A stretch of DNA of 64,000 bases from Cristatella mucedo (GCA_009760855.2 WPIO01000007.1:5461001-5525000); one strand, 5' to 3'; positions 1 to 21,329 are shown, numbered from the stretch's first letter. Notes: generated by a model not told the origin, from the sequence alone. Translations and numbers: made by a program.

Positions 1-439
1 TCTGCTTAGTGGCAGCTGCACAACATAGCAAAAATAATCTGGCTTGTTTAGAATTATGTGCCAACAGAAATTAAAATAGTAAATGTATCACTGACATCCT
101 TTCTAGACTTATTTTGCAACATGTCCTTGTAGGTATTTATGCTTGTGCAATAACACGCTCGCTGTTGCTACAAAGCTCGCTGCATCGCTCATCCGCCGCG
201 AGCTGCCTTTCTATCGCGAACCTCGTCTAATAGACCTCTTCTCTTCAATCTGCATCGGCTCTCCGGTAAGCAGTGTATCGACCTCAAGAGTTTGTCACTC
301 ACCTAGAGTACACCCTACCTCAGTCCCTACTTCGGTATGCCTTTTGAAATACCTTTACTCCCTAGTCCTTCCGTTGCATCACGTGCTGGGTTTCATTGCA
401 GTACGTGTTGTTCCTGTGACTTAGCTCGCATAGCTGCAT

Positions 440-1065
440 CTTAGCTCTCGCAGTGGCTGACAGTCTCCCACACTGCCCCGCCTCCCAGAGTATGGCCCAG
501 TGCCTCAGAGTATACTGAAGCTCTCCAGAGAGCCCTCGAAACTGCACATGACTTCCCCAGGGTGCCCTTCCCTTCCTCGAGCTCCCTAGTGACTCTGATA
601 GCCCACGATTATCTTTTAGTGCTCGGGAGTGCACTCACGGAGTGTCCCGGATATGGCCCCAGATAAGGCCCCCGGATATGTCCCCTAGAGTGCCCCTAAT
701 TGACCGAGGTAGTGCCCGAGTAACCAGCAGTAGCCTAGAGCGGTAGCGCAGAGTGTCTCTCACAGCCCCCACGAGTTCGCACGAGTGTCTCAGCGTGCAC
801 CCGCGTTCCTCTGAATGCCCCAAACAGCCCCAGAGTGCAACCGAATGCCCCCGAGTTAAAACTAGTTCCTTCGGGAGTGTGTGCACCAGAGCGATCGCGG
901 TGTTCCAGATCGCGCTACAATTACCCAAGTTTCCCGTCTGTCCAGGAGCTATCTACCGCGTCACAGAGTTGTCCCCACAGTGCAGCCGAGTTGTCCAGAG
1001 TTATCCCCACAATGCCGCATGGTTGTCCAGAGTGTACCAGAGTGCCGCAGAGTGGCTTCCGTGAT
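440..1065 (+). repeat. Degenerate minisatellite-like region with CAGAGTGYCC / CCGAGTT motifs
   Basis: Phrases such as CCAGAGT, CAGAGTG, CCGAGTT and TGCCCC recur at irregular 10-30 base spacing across some 600 bases, clearest at 760-860 and 960-1060. No strict period remains, so this looks like an old short-unit array broken by substitutions. It lies in intron 3 of the left GH1 gene if that gene continues off the edge. Confidence 0.5.
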
Positions 1066-1870
1066 GATGCACGAAAACAACCTGGAACTCTCTAAAACGA
1101 ATCTCCGTACAAAAAATCTCTATTTTATACGTGAAAAACCCCCTATGATGGTTTTTGAAGTGAAAATAGCTGCCCACATGCTGCTCATAACCTATGCGTC
1201 GTACGCATGAATCGTTCTTTATATGCTCATCAATTGTGGATCCATATTAACCTATATAACTTTGAATGTGAACGTGTCCGTCCATCCATTCAAGAGTTCG
1301 CCAAATCCACCCAAGAGGTCACTGACGTCAAGCTTACAGTGTATTCAATGTGATAGATACTTTCAATACTACTATGATGGTGCAGCTACGATGAGGGTAG
1401 CATTTCGTAATTTCGCAAGAGATAATTTACTAATTTACTTGTGTCAAGACATTGGAACAAAAAATGGGGAGCCTGATCGGGACAGTCAGTCTGCTGGTAA
1501 ATACGTCATTGCTGCTACGTATCTGTGCAGCTAAGCTTTCAAGTGTATTATCTACAATTTTCATATTGAATATCGCACACTCGCAATTTTTCTCGTGTAC
1601 GTGCGAGTACTCATCAAATTGTGAGCTTTCTCTCCACCCACCGTGAATCACACAAACAAATGGAATTCGGTTCTCTTAGAGCACTACATACAATATTTTG
1701 TAATCACTATAATTAAATTAATTACCTATAAGCCATTTGCAGAAAGTTGATCAGACAGACTGAGTGGATCAGCGCATGGTGCACCGTGTCAAAGGAATCA
1801 GCCCAGCCTTGCGCCTACCTTGGCCTTGAAGAGTCGACGTCACGAGCACCGGCCGTTGCTAAGACTCCAG
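1066..1870. other. Unassigned intronic stretch
   Basis: No gene, RNA or repeat family recognised. Short open frames on both strands show no family motif. It sits between the degenerate repeat and the nested L2 elements. Confidence 0.4.
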
Positions 1871-1876
1871 AGCCCC

Positions 1877-3650
1877 ATCTTATAATAATAATAATAATAG
1901 TGATAATACACTTTTATTGCACCCGCAGAGAACTCAATCTCTATCTACTAACTCTGGGAAAAGTAATTAGGGCCAATGTAATAGGCTATAATTTTTATGC
2001 TGACGATACTCAGCTGTATTTGTCATTCAAACCGTCGGAATCTGCTATAGCAACTGGTAAACTGAATGATTGCCTTACCGAAATTCGATCCCGGAGGTCG
2101 GACAACTTCTTGAAACTAAATGACGATAAAACTGAGCTGCTGCTCATAGGACATCCTAAGCGTGTGGCTGGATTAGAAGGTTTTTCTCTTCTAACTGGTG
2201 ATGCTGCTGTGCGACCATCACCAGTGCTCGAAATTTAGGTGTTGACTGTGTAGTTTTCGACGACAGCTGCCTCAATTTTAAAAGCTTCATTCAGAAGATT
2301 GCTTCTACAGCTAGCCATCACGTCCAATTCCTATCTAACATAAGGAACTGTCATCCACGGTGGCTTGCAAAAGATTTATAGCTAGCTCCTTGGTTCTGTT
2401 TTGGCTTGATTGCTGTAATTTCCATGTGGCTGGGCTACCAACAAAAGCAACTAGGCCACTGCAAATGGCTATGAATATGGCTGCAAGGCTAGTTTCAAAG
2501 TCCCAGAGGTTTAACCACGCGTCTCCGTTGCTAAAAGAGTTAGGACTGCTGGCGGTTGATCAAAGAGTACAGAGCAAAGTTCTTACGCAGACCCACAAGG
2601 CCTGCAACGGTTTGGCTCCTCCGTATCTAGCTGAACTGCTGCACCAGTTTCAGCCTCCTCGTGCCCCCAGGTCCTGTATGGACAATAAATTAGCTGTTCC
2701 ATTCAACCGCTTAAAAATCGTTGGCCACAGAACTTTAACTCTGCAGGTCCTAGACTGTGCAATTCGCTTCCACAATTCTTACTCAACGACAACTACTCTC
2801 CTGCTGCCGACTATGGCTCATCCTATTCAGCGGTCCTGAGCTGCTACTTCGTGTTAATCACTACCTCAACTGCTCTCATGACTCTTCTATGCTTCTCACT
2901 TTCCCTTTGTTGCGTGAGATGAAGTCTGTTGGCTACCGAATGCGTACCGAAAGCCGCTTAGGCTGTGAGTGCGCCATACAAAACTCTACTGCACAACACT
3001 CACATAGTCTTTGCGGAGTTACAGATGGAGATACATTAAATTACATTACAGTACTTTATATTTGCGTACTTTATATTTGCTGCAAAGGAAGCACTATCGA
3101 ATGGTTAGTGGTAGAATGCTCAATGTCAACAAGCATAACATGGCAAGAGGTGACATGTACAAGGTCAGCACGAAAATGCGACTAGTGACAGCATGCACAG
3201 TGTCAGCCCGCATTAGCACATAAAAGACGAATGACATGTACCCACTAATTGTTGTGATAAATAAATGCGTTTCAACTTCTTTTTAAATGTGGTCAAGTCA
3301 GGGGATGTGTTGACGTCAGCCGGAAGTGAGTTCCAGGCTCTGGGAGCTGCTTCACTTTCATGCTAGCGGGCCAAAGCATAGAGAGCAGCGCATCATGTCC
3401 GCTCGGTGCTCTAGAAAGGGACGGCGCTTCTCCTTGTAGGTAAACTGTAGCACGAACGGCGGCTGCTCGAGCGGCATGTAGAGAATTTAACGACGTAGCT
3501 TACGATTTGAATCGAAGGAAGTTACGTGCATGGAGAAACTTGAATTGCATGGCGACGTTTATATAGGTCTCTAACTCGACAACAACAGCGCTTCGATGCT
3601 GACGTAGTAGAATGCACGCCTAGGAGCCTTTGACATTCTCGCTCAAATCT
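1877..3650 (-). mobile_element. L2-type LINE, family A, 3' part, interrupted by an L2 family B copy
   Basis: Minus-strand family A 3' end: the (ATT)n tail appears as TAATAATAATAATA at ~1877, followed by CAGAGAACTCAATCTCTAT. The same 3' UTR resumes at ~3070 with TTTGCTGCAAAGGAAGC and runs into the end of the ORF2 C-terminal region (GAGTTCCAGGC, rc). The interruption at ~1950-3060 is the plus-strand family B copy listed separately. Decayed and not functional. Confidence 0.7.
1950..3060 (+). mobile_element. L2-type LINE, family B, RT C-terminal half and 3' end
   Basis: Starts 5'-truncated within the reverse transcriptase palm: the frame reads FYADDTQLYLSFKPSES, then LKLNDDKTELLLIGHPKRV. Further frames, broken by frameshifts, carry LARL..LDCCN, LLKELGLLAVDQRVQSK and [20 protein letters not shown]. 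Ends with GAGTTACAGATGGAGATACA and an ACATT-type tail. YADD is the RT catalytic motif. This copy is inserted in a family A element of opposite orientation. Confidence 0.85.
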
Positions 3651-4662
3651 GAGCTGTTCTAGCAAATAACTGTCTGATTCTCATCAAATAAAGAGACAGT
3701 GCAAAGTTAGTCACAGACAATTGAAGAAGTACTGTAGTTAGCACAGCAGTAGCGATACAACTCGGTGGTTAGCGCCAGAGTGCCGGAAGTAGATCGATCC
3801 TTCCCTTAGCTAATTTAGGAAAGTGAGCAAAAATGACGGATTGAGCCGCAGTAGGGAAGTGATGAGCCACACAAAAGATAGCCTTACACGCGGCCCTAAG
3901 GAAAAATAATATTGCTTAGCTTTCCTGCTCGTGTGGAAATGCCACTGAAAATGAGAACTGAGCAAGAACAGCCATTTATCTACACTCGGTGAAAAAATAA
4001 TGATCGGTGTGCAGTCGCCATTGCCATTGTTGAGCCCGTCAGTGTTGGTCTGCTGCCATAAGGTTCGCGGGTATGCGGCGGCGGCGGGGGATAACTCTTA
4101 ACGGATATACTGTAGCCAGCGAAGTGCAAGCAATTCGCTCGCCTAACGAGGTCACTGCTAGCGCCGCACAGCAGTTAAGGGGATACGGACCTCGCCCAGT
4201 TTATGAGTTACTCTGGCAAACAATGCGCTTAAAGATGCGAGACAGAGTTTTCAAATAGTCAAGGTGCAGAGATTGATCCGGGTACTTAATCACCAAACGT
4301 TTCGTGCATTCTGAAGCAAACTAATTGGGCTTGAAAGAAGTGCGCTTGCTTTGGCACTGCTGCATTGCAATGCAAGCACGTTTCATAAAGTAGCAAGTAA
4401 ACCTGAACGTCGAATATTTTGATTAAGCAAATTGAAAAAATTGTCCCCACATCAGCGCTGCCACCACCTTCTGCCGACGCAGAAGGCATATTCAATATCT
4501 TTGCTAAGATTATCCAGAGTTATTTTACATGCAAAACGATGCAATTGTTCTTACCTTGGTGAGTATTTGAACGCAAGACCTCAGTGAATGCGCTGCAGCG
4601 TTCGCTGTAGCAATTAGCAATTGGCTGCCGCGGCGACAGGAAACGCCGTCGCCGCCACTCAC
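3650..4662. other. Unassigned stretch of left GH1 intron 3
   Basis: No gene recognised. A tRNA-like stretch near 3755-3800 (CTCGGTGGTTAGCGCC ... GTAGATCGATCC) resembles a weak SINE head but lacks a clear body. A short frame at 4073-4258 has no family features. Confidence 0.35.
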
Positions 4663-13245
<8,583 letters not shown>

Positions 13246-14755
13246 CGACTTGCACGGCGGCGGCGATAGCCCTCTCGCGCCGAGCTCAGAATAAGCAGCG
13301 GTCGGTGGGGCCGAAAGCAGTCCGATGAGTGGCAAGTCACGTGGTGTTAGCTCTTCGCTGGTTCGTAGGTCGCGACGCCGATGCGGGACAGCAGCAGCGG
13401 GCTTCGTCAGCCGCGCGAAGTTCTCGCCGCAGCTCTCGTTGCAGCGAAGGCCTGCGACCGTTCGCCAGGTCTTCGCAATAGGGGAACGTAGACGGATCCG
13501 TATACAAGTCCGAGGGGGCGAAGGTCGAGTCGAGGGCGTCTAGCGAAAGCTGGCGAGCCTCGATCAGGTTCGCCTCAGGTCGGGCGCGCATTTGGCAAGA
13601 ATGTTGTTCGAAGAGTCGTTGGGCGTGGCCTCTTGAGTCTTGTCCCGAAACGTGTCGATTGCAAGGCGGAGGAGGGGCGGAGCTGTAGCCGCGTCCGATA
13701 TGCTGTCGCACTCTGTCGCAGAATCGCGTCGCAGGAGAGTCCCGCGCCGCGGCAAGTCATTCTCGCAAGCAGTGAAACGCTGACATGCCAACAATCAGCC
13801 GGGTCACGAACGCCGTCAGCCATTTTTAGCGGTTCCCTGAGCTCCGATCTTGAGGAGCCGGATGCGTCCCTGTTCGCGGCTTACATCCTAATATTAAAGG
13901 GGGCTGGGCACTTGAAGCCACCCAGTTTGCTATCCTGCCAGCTATCAGCCAGCGTTCCACCTGCCTAACGATCGCTCTGGCAAGCTCCGGAGTACAAAGG
14001 CCACCAGATATCGAAAAAAATACGGACTCACTATGACGTGGTACGGAGAATATTGATCGCTCACGTGTTCCACTATTGCCAGCACGCCGTCGGGCATTGA
14101 AGCTACTTTTAAGAATCGCTAGACTCGCTTCGAGGGGGAGTTTCGCTGGTATTCGAGCGCGCAGCTTCGAGACATGGCACCTGTTAAGTATGCGCCGTTT
14201 GTAGTGCATTCGCTGCAGCCTCGGAGCCGTGGCGCGAGTTCGCAATAAAATGGCAGGCGCCTGCCAACACACTGATCGATCAGTCTTCGAGGGGATGAAT
14301 ACCCAATACGGAAGGCGTGTGAGCGACCTAAAGACCCATAGCGAAGCGCTCTCTGTGCGCTCGTCTTGATGTCCAGCCGGCAGCTCAAGTAAATGCCGAA
14401 CGAGTCTCAATAGTTAGCTCCTCTTCGGCGAGCTCACTTCTTTCCGACTCGGAACGGCGCGCTGATCCTTGGAGGTGGCGCAAGAAAGTTGCTCCTCAGC
14501 GAAAGCAACTTGTGGTAGTGGCGGCGGCGGCTGCGGCGGCGGCGGCGCAGCACCCGCCGACCCCCAAGCGGCGAATCAAAGGCGCTGCCACCCCCAGCGA
14601 GTCGTCCGCGCCTCGTGAGTTTGAGAGGAGCAATCACCGTTCCTGTCGTCGCGCGCCCGGGTCGCAAAAGGAGCAAATGTCGTCAAAGGATTTGAAGATG
14701 GTTAGAGGCTCGGCTAAATGTCTAAAGAGTCAGAAGAGCGGGTGATAGAAAATAA
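13246..14755. other. GC-rich region upstream of the left GH1 gene
   Basis: Runs with many CpG steps (e.g. GGCGGCGGCTGCGGCGGCGG near 14520) lie upstream of the left gene's start codon. This is the natural place for its 5' UTR and promoter, yet no clear TATA box was seen. Overlapping open frames on both strands here reflect high GC and show no recognisable domain. Confidence 0.4.
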
Positions 14756-14859
14756 AGTCTAGCCCGATAGCAAAGTAGTTCAGACTGGTAGGCTGGAGTA
14801 AGTGAACTAGAAGGTCTACATGCAACCTAAGTACGACCTTTAAGGTACGACCTTAAAGT

Positions 14860-15085
14860 AGATGCGCTGCCTAATTGGGAGTCAGTCTGTGCACGTAGAT
14901 GAGTAGCGGCGTCGTGCGGCTGCTGCGACGTCGGTGACCGGCGCCGTTGCCGCATTGCACCGGAAATGATCGAAGGCAAGCCAAGCTGCCGAGTTTTGTG
15001 CTAATTTTAATTGCCTACTGCACCGTGAGTCACAGGAGTCGAGACCATATGTCACGAATGCCTGAACCAACTTAGATGTCGTAAT
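14860..15085 (-). mobile_element. L2 family A ORF2 C-terminal fragment
   Basis: Minus strand reads TSKLVQAFVTYGLDSCDSRC, then KLAQNSAAWLAF: the L2 block that normally reads [15 protein letters not shown]...LQLVQNSAARL. The following residues are unrelated or scrambled. It abuts the 3' end of a family B copy. Confidence 0.65.
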
Positions 15086-16180
15086 GCAATATATATCGGT
15101 CTTTAAATCCACAAAGTCCCAAATATTAGGTGGGTGCTATGCAAGACAGTTTTGCATAGCAAACTAAAAGCTAAAGCGGCTTTCGGTACGCATTCGGGAG
15201 CCAACAGACTTCATCTCACGCAACAAGGAGAAAGTGAGAAGCATAGCCAAGTCAGCAGAGCAGTCGAGGTAGTGAGTAGCATGGAGGTAGCAGCTTAGGA
15301 CGGCTGGAAAGAGTGTACCGTAGTCGGCAGCAGGAGAGCAGTTGTCATTGCGTATGAATCGTTGAAGTAAGTTCCGCAGTCTACGACCTACAGAGCAAAA
15401 GCTTCTATAGCCAGCGGTCTGTAATCGGAGAAATGAAACAGCTAAATTATTGTCCATACAGGACGTTAGGGAACGAGGATGTTGAGACTGGTGTGACAAT
15501 TCAGCTAGGTATGAATGAGCCAAGCCGTGGCGGGCCTTGCGGGTCAGCGTTAGTACTTTACTCTGTGTCCGTTGATCAACCGGAAGCCATCGAAGCTCCT
15601 TCAGCAAAGGAGACACAGGGTCAAACCTTTAAGATTTGCAAACTACACTTGCAGCCATATCCATCACTAGCTGCAGTGGTCCAGGGACTTTTTTTTTATG
15701 TAGCCCTGCCATGATGGAACTGCAATAATATGGCCTACACATAATCAGGGAGCTTGCTAAGTTCTTTGCAAGACACCATAGTAGTAGACCTTCTCCAATC
15801 TTGGATAGGGACCGAAAGTGAGGGCAGAGCTGCGGAGCTGCGGAGCTCAGCGTTCTTAGTGAAGCCTTCAAAATTTAGGCAGTTGTCCCCGAGGATGCCT
15901 AAAGTCAGAGTATACGGGGAAGGTCGAACATTGGCGCCGCCTATAATTAAAGTCTTCTTGTCCAGCCGCTCGTGGTGTCCCGTTAGCAGCAGTTCTGTTT
16001 TGTCGTCGTTAAGCTTAAAGGAATTTGCGGACATCCACGATCGAATTCGTGCTAAGCAAGCATTCGGTTTATCGGTCACTGCAGTGGATTCTGACGGTTC
16101 AAACAGAAAACGCAGCTGAATATCGTCTTCATAAAGGCAATGGCGAATTCTATGAGCCTGAATCACTTTTCATAGCTGTT
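15085..16180 (-). mobile_element. L2 family B, RT C-terminal half and 3' end, with hairpin at its 5' break
   Basis: Minus strand from about 16180: VIQAHRIRHCLYEDDIQLRF (palm; the catalytic YADD is changed to YEDD), SANSFKLNDDKTELLLTGHH, then LLKELRWLPVDQRTQSK, HSYLAELSHQSQHPRS and VGRRLRNLLQ, down to a 3' UTR at 15085-15350. Frameshifts are present. The 5' break coincides with a perfect inverted repeat. Confidence 0.85.
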
Positions 16181-16218
16181 CATTATAAACATAGGACAGC
16201 TATGAAAAGTGATTCAGG
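16157..16218. repeat. Perfect 23-bp inverted repeat with 16-base loop
   Basis: The left arm 16157-16179 (starting CCTGAATCACTTTTC) is exactly complementary to the right arm 16196-16218 (ending AAAAGTGATTCAGG). The left arm overlaps the 5' break of the L2 family B copy. Confidence 0.95.
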
Positions 16219-17000
16219 AGGAGGAGCCGAGGACGGACTTCACTTGCAGGACTTCACCGGTGACTGGTGTGGTGGCACAAGTAGGTTAACTCGCTGCTTC
16301 GTATCTCTTGATTTGATTGCTCTAGCACGGAACTGCAGCGGGGCCAACTCAGAAAGGTCTATCGTGTTCTTTGATATCCCCTTCCCCCAAAAGCTCTTGG
16401 ACATAGCAACCAGACTCGAAGAGCGACTAGGAAGGCTTGTCGGGCGCAGCTCTGCGGTAGATTCAAGTTGCTTCACCAGAATGGATATAGTAATAATGAC
16501 AACGGGTCTTACCTAGATAACTATGTACTGTTAATTTGGAAGCATCAATCTCTTTAGTTGACCGTTTGTAATAGGGGCTTCCGGAAGGAGGGGCGCTACT
16601 TCGGTGCCGAGTGTCGGTCTCATCCTAATGGGTAAACTTTGTTGGTGGAATGGCGCAAGAGCCTTTCTACTCGGTGCTCGCTCCTTAAGCTTGCTAACTT
16701 ATGCATACGATGCTTTCGAATGATGGGAAGTTTTCTTTTTAATAGAATGCATATTATGGTTACTATGCAGTTGCTAATGAGCCGTGCCCGGTGGCGACCC
16801 TTTGCCGCGATACCTCGCTATCTGTCTGCTGAGGGAGCCGTAACACTCGATCTTGCAGAGATGAGCTCAGTCAGCATTCAGCAGCGTGCACCGAATTTAA
16901 AAATTAGATCCGTCATTCTGTTGCGTAGGCCTACCTAATCAAAATACTCCATATTCACTAAACCCACTGGTAATGATTCGATTGGAAAAGAAGGAATGGT
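16219..17000. other. Unassigned intergenic stretch
   Basis: No recognisable gene or repeat. Short frames on both strands lack motifs. Confidence 0.35.
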
Positions 17001-17150
17001 TCACTTGTATATAGTGCCGTAAGAGACTTAATCTCTATTCAGGCACTTCACATATGCCACGGGGCTTGAGCTAGGCCAGCAAATACATTCACCTTAACCG
17101 TGGGCGAGGCCAGAACCTTAGCCACTGGGGCAAACAGCGCGGCAGCAAGT
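17000..17150 (-). mobile_element. tRNA-headed SINE with L2-like tail (type 2)
   Basis: Minus strand: a head with GCCGCGCTG then AGTGGCTAAGGTTCTGGCC, followed by AAGGTGAATGTATTTGCTGG, then a tail GCATATGTGAAGTGCCTGAA...GATTAAGTCTCTTACGGC. The tail resembles the L2 3' hairpin region. It shares its order with the copies at 37375-37545 and 51540-51690. Confidence 0.6.
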
Positions 17151-20100
17151 TGAAAAGCGCTTTAATAGAAGTTCAACTCTCTTAGGGTGCTATACAATCA
17201 CATTGCTTTATCGATATTTATCAGATGTCGAATTGTAGCAACCGCCCCAAAGTCGCTTACCCGTGCTTCTAGCTACTTTAGATCAACTGGAGATTGTTCT
17301 TTAAATTTCATATGTACCGCTAGCCTGGAACTCACCAGCGCCTTGCTTAACAACATCGGCTGAGTTAACATGGTTTACAAAGGAGCACAACCTCGCTCGT
17401 TCCTTATGGCATTTGACAATATCCGGAAACATTTTCCATTGTTATGCTTATGCATGCTAAAACTGTGCATATTATGATAACCAATCAACTTATTACTTTT
17501 CTATGAAATGTACTATTCCCACAAATAAATATGGTTCTCTTTAGGGTTTGATACAAGTTTTATTATTATCTATGGCTACTTATATTGCTTATAGATATTA
17601 AGCTATTATATTATATTATATACGACAATATATAATATATCTTTATTACATAATACAATATATATTAATTATTTAAGATTTCGAAGTGAAGTTAGGAAAC
17701 TTTTATTCCGTCTCAGCTGAGTCTTCAGGTCTCCGAACGCAAATCCTTGTCAATTCTTGTTTTGAACCGAATATTGCTACGCTACGTATTCTCAGCGTTC
17801 TGAGCTACAGGCACTTGTGTGAAGCACAAGCTAATTTGGCAATAACGACAGCATTGAGATCACCGAGCTAAGCAAGCGGGCTGAGCATAATTACCGACAA
17901 CATGTAAAGCGCTGCAGAACACATTAAAGCTATTAAACCAAGCGCTGCTGCAGAGCCGTGGCTCAACCAGCTGGCAGGGATAGGGTGTGTCACTTTCAGT
18001 AGAAAATGTTGTAGCAACCGCACGCGATGGCCTTTCGCAGCTTTACAGAAGCGAATATCGTTCCGATGCCATTACGAGCGGCCGTCATTCGACCGATACT
18101 CAACTATATCGGGCTGTATTCGTGGGTTCTGTCAAATATCCTTACACTAGACGGTGATTAAACCAAACTAATCCTCATAGGTAACCACAAATGTACTTAA
18201 AAGACAGACTAATATTCCAGTTGTACGCTCAAAAGCTTAATTCAGAAGATCACTTCCACCCACATCTATTCTTCATGTTCGATGGCTACCGAGATTAGTG
18301 AATGGTAATTCAGCGACGGTCGGAAAATGGCAGCAGCTCTTTTTTCCCCTCTAGACTAGACTCGATCGCAATACTTCTTTACTCGTGGGCCTGCGAAGAA
18401 GAAAGCAATTAAGGAAAGATTTACCGTTAGCGACGAATGCGGCGGCCACTAGGAATCGTCGTCTTGAAATCGAAGAAATTCAGCCGCATGCCGCCTCCTT
18501 TGTTAAAAAAGGTCCGACGGCTCCAGATTGATTGACAGATTCAGAGAAACGTTCCAACTCTCGACCGAAGGGGCCCATTATGGCTTGCCTCGTCTATTTC
18601 TAGCTGAACTAAGCCACCACTATCAGCCAGCTCAAACGCCGAGGTCCTCGCGGGGACAATTAATTGTCTGTGCTGCACCATGTTTTTTTAATGACCTTTG
18701 ACGGTGACTGAAACTGCTGCTCTAAGGGCGCAGGACTGTGGAGCTTGCTTCCAAATATCTTAAGTCGAAATATATGGGCCAAAAAGCCGATGGCCTAAAT
18801 TCAATTTATCAAAAAAGCAGAGCCACCCGTAGCCATCTGCAATTCGAAGGAATTCCGAAAAAAAACATTTTAAGGTCTCAAGCGGGAAACGATTTTACAT
18901 TTCATGCTATAAATGGAACTGCTTCACTTGCAATCTCCGCTAAACATCACACACCTGCACGGGGGGCATAAACGCGTATGCAGCGGCGCCCTCAAGTGAG
19001 AGCTCTCTCCACTCTAGCAGGACCTGAGTAAGTCAAGCTGCAATAGAGTCTCCGGTCCCGAAGCGTAGCTGAGGAAATGTTACAACTCGTCGCCGACTTG
19101 CAATTTCAACGTACACCTGTATTCGGCAATGTTCGCGATTCTTTACAAATCGTAGGTGGAGTTTTAGTGCGAAAGCTGTAAACTCAATTATTACGCTGAT
19201 TAAACCGTATTAATTACGCTATGGATAGAAGCGGCCAACTGCCAGCTGTGAGCAGCGAACACACAGCAAACATTTAACACGGTAACCAGGGTCTGTTTAT
19301 ATTACGTCAAATTAATACGTTTTAGAGATATGTCTTTGGCTTAGAGCTGGGATTTGTGGTATTTGATTCTGGACTTGGGGTTCAGGGTTTAGGGCCTGGT
19401 TAGATACTCTTAACCGAGAACATTTCTCTAAAACGTGTTTATGAAAGGAAATATAAATGTGAAAAGACCATGACAATCGCTGTGAAATTCACGGAGAGGA
19501 ATGGTTGGCCGAGGTCACTCGGCAGGTCGCAACTCTGGATTGAACTCACTCCCGGACACTTCGATAGGAAGACCAGCGAGGTAATTCCAAGCAAGTAAGC
19601 TACTCCTTAAATGCTCTCGCTAGGCTGCTGATCAGCTGCTAGTTGTAATGATATACAGTCGCTTCTTGCGTGCTTCCTTGGCAACAATTGCCAATGTGCA
19701 CGGTCTTACATGCAATCTGTAACAGATTCGCAAAATTCATTCTGAAATCGGCGTTTATGCGTGAAAATGCACTGGTCATGGTTTTTAGCGCGTTGTCAGC
19801 AGTAAATGTTTTCAACACGCTTACTTACGTAACGCTTTTTTATACGCGTGGGTTATTTGTGCTCGCGTCTTTTGGCAGAGAAGGAATGTATTTTCTCGAG
19901 CTAATCTCTGGAGATAGCCAGTTGTATGTTGCATTAGTTGGAAACCGGGACAGTTAGTCTTAGCGACGGTAGACCGGTCGGTGCGTTGCCGGCAGTGAAG
20001 ACTTTTCCACAGCTGTATACTTGTACGCTTGATTATTAATCAAATTTTCAAGTTTAATATCGCGTACCCGCTATTTTTCCGACACACGCTAGTAATAATA

Positions 20101-20480
20101 ATAAATACTTTTATGAAACTAAAATGGGGCCGCATTTCTATCTAAGATTTTTACCAAAATCTCTACAGAATGAGTTATAGCCAATAGCTAATGAAGAGCA
20201 AGGTATCATTTTCAGACAAGAACGTTAAAGCGTACGAGAAGCCGCGCCGCTGATAGTAGCCGCCCCCTAGTCGGTTAGACGCACTAGATCGGTTGCAGAT
20301 CACAAAGTCAGACACTCAAAGCACACACAGGAAGCAATGCAAGTAACAAAGCGAGTAAACTTGGGTGCTATGCAGGAGAGCATTTCTCTTGCCCTTAGAC
20401 AGGACGTGAATTATTTCGTAACGCACAAGCGTACAGAAAAAAATGATTAACTCAGACAAAGCAAAGGCTGTGTGTGAGCT
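17150..20480. other. Unassigned intergenic stretch, AT-rich at 17560-17670
   Basis: No gene recognised in 3.3 kb. An AT-rich TATTATATTA / AATATATAAT stretch lies near 17600-17660. A weak L2-tail-like piece may lie at 17160-17200. A tRNA-like patch near 20255-20300 (CTAGTCGGTTAGACGC) is too weak to call. Confidence 0.35.
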
Positions 20481-20739
20481 TGACGGAGGTTGACCGACTC
20501 TAAGTGAATGCTGTCAAATCAGGAGATGAAGTGATGTCGGCCCGGAGTGATGTCAGTCCGGGGTGAGCACGTCCAACCTTTTGGAGTACAGTCACCCGAA
20601 GGTACTGCCTCCAAGACATTTGAAGCCAAAGGCACAGTTGCAGGGTCGCGAAGTGGCGCAGTCTCAATAACTAAAACGGAGCGCTGTATTCCATGGCATT
20701 TATCCGTCGGTCGTACGACCGCAACATCCTCTTTCCAGC

Positions 20740-20945
20740 TGCCAATTCTGGTAATTATTTCTAGTCATTATACGCTGCTTCTTCTACGCTACTTATTTAG
20801 CCGACTGTACTCCTGACTCAACAATGTTTGTCCTATTCCCTTTGTTGGGTCAGGTGACGTCTATCAGGCACCGCCGTGTGCGCACCGAAATCTGTCTAAG
20901 CTTTGAGTTCGCCACAGAAAACTCTCCATGGTAACGACCACACGA
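20740..20945 (+). mobile_element. L2 family B 3' end, diverged
   Basis: Plus-strand counterpart of the ORF2 end and 3' UTR of the family: CTTTGTTGGGTCAGGTGACG, GCGCACCGAAATCTGTCTAA and GAGTTCGCCACAGAAAACTC parallel the copy at 2900-2985. It lies tail to tail with the next element. Confidence 0.6.
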
Positions 20946-20984
20946 TCTTCGTGGTTTTCAGGAGTTCAAGGCAGAGTCGGATGA

Positions 20985-21325
20985 TGCAACGTATTTCCTT
21001 CTGTAACTCCACAAAGTCACAAGACTACGTGGGTGTTACGCATAAGAGTTTTGCGAGAGTGCACTCCCAGCCTATGCGGATTTCGGTAATTATTCGGGAG
21101 CCAAAAAACTTCAGCTCACGCAAAATAGAGAAAGTGAGAAGCATAGCCGAGTCAGGAGAGCAGTCGAGGTGAGTATCATGGAAATAGCAGCTCAGAACTG
21201 CTGAAAAGGATGTGTCATAGCCGGCATACGAAGAGTGGTTGTCGTTGCGTAAGAATCGTTGAAGTGAGTTCCTCAGCCTAGGACCTGCAGAGTAAAAGCT
21301 TCTATAGCTAATGGTATACAAACGG
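20985..21325 (-). mobile_element. L2 family B 3' end
   Basis: Minus strand: TTCTGTAACTCCACAAAGTC at the 3' end, GTGGGTGTTACGCATAAGAG, then ORF2 end sequences (GACCTGCAGAGTAAAAGCTT). Truncated at about 21325. Confidence 0.85.
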
Positions 21326-21329
21326 TAGA

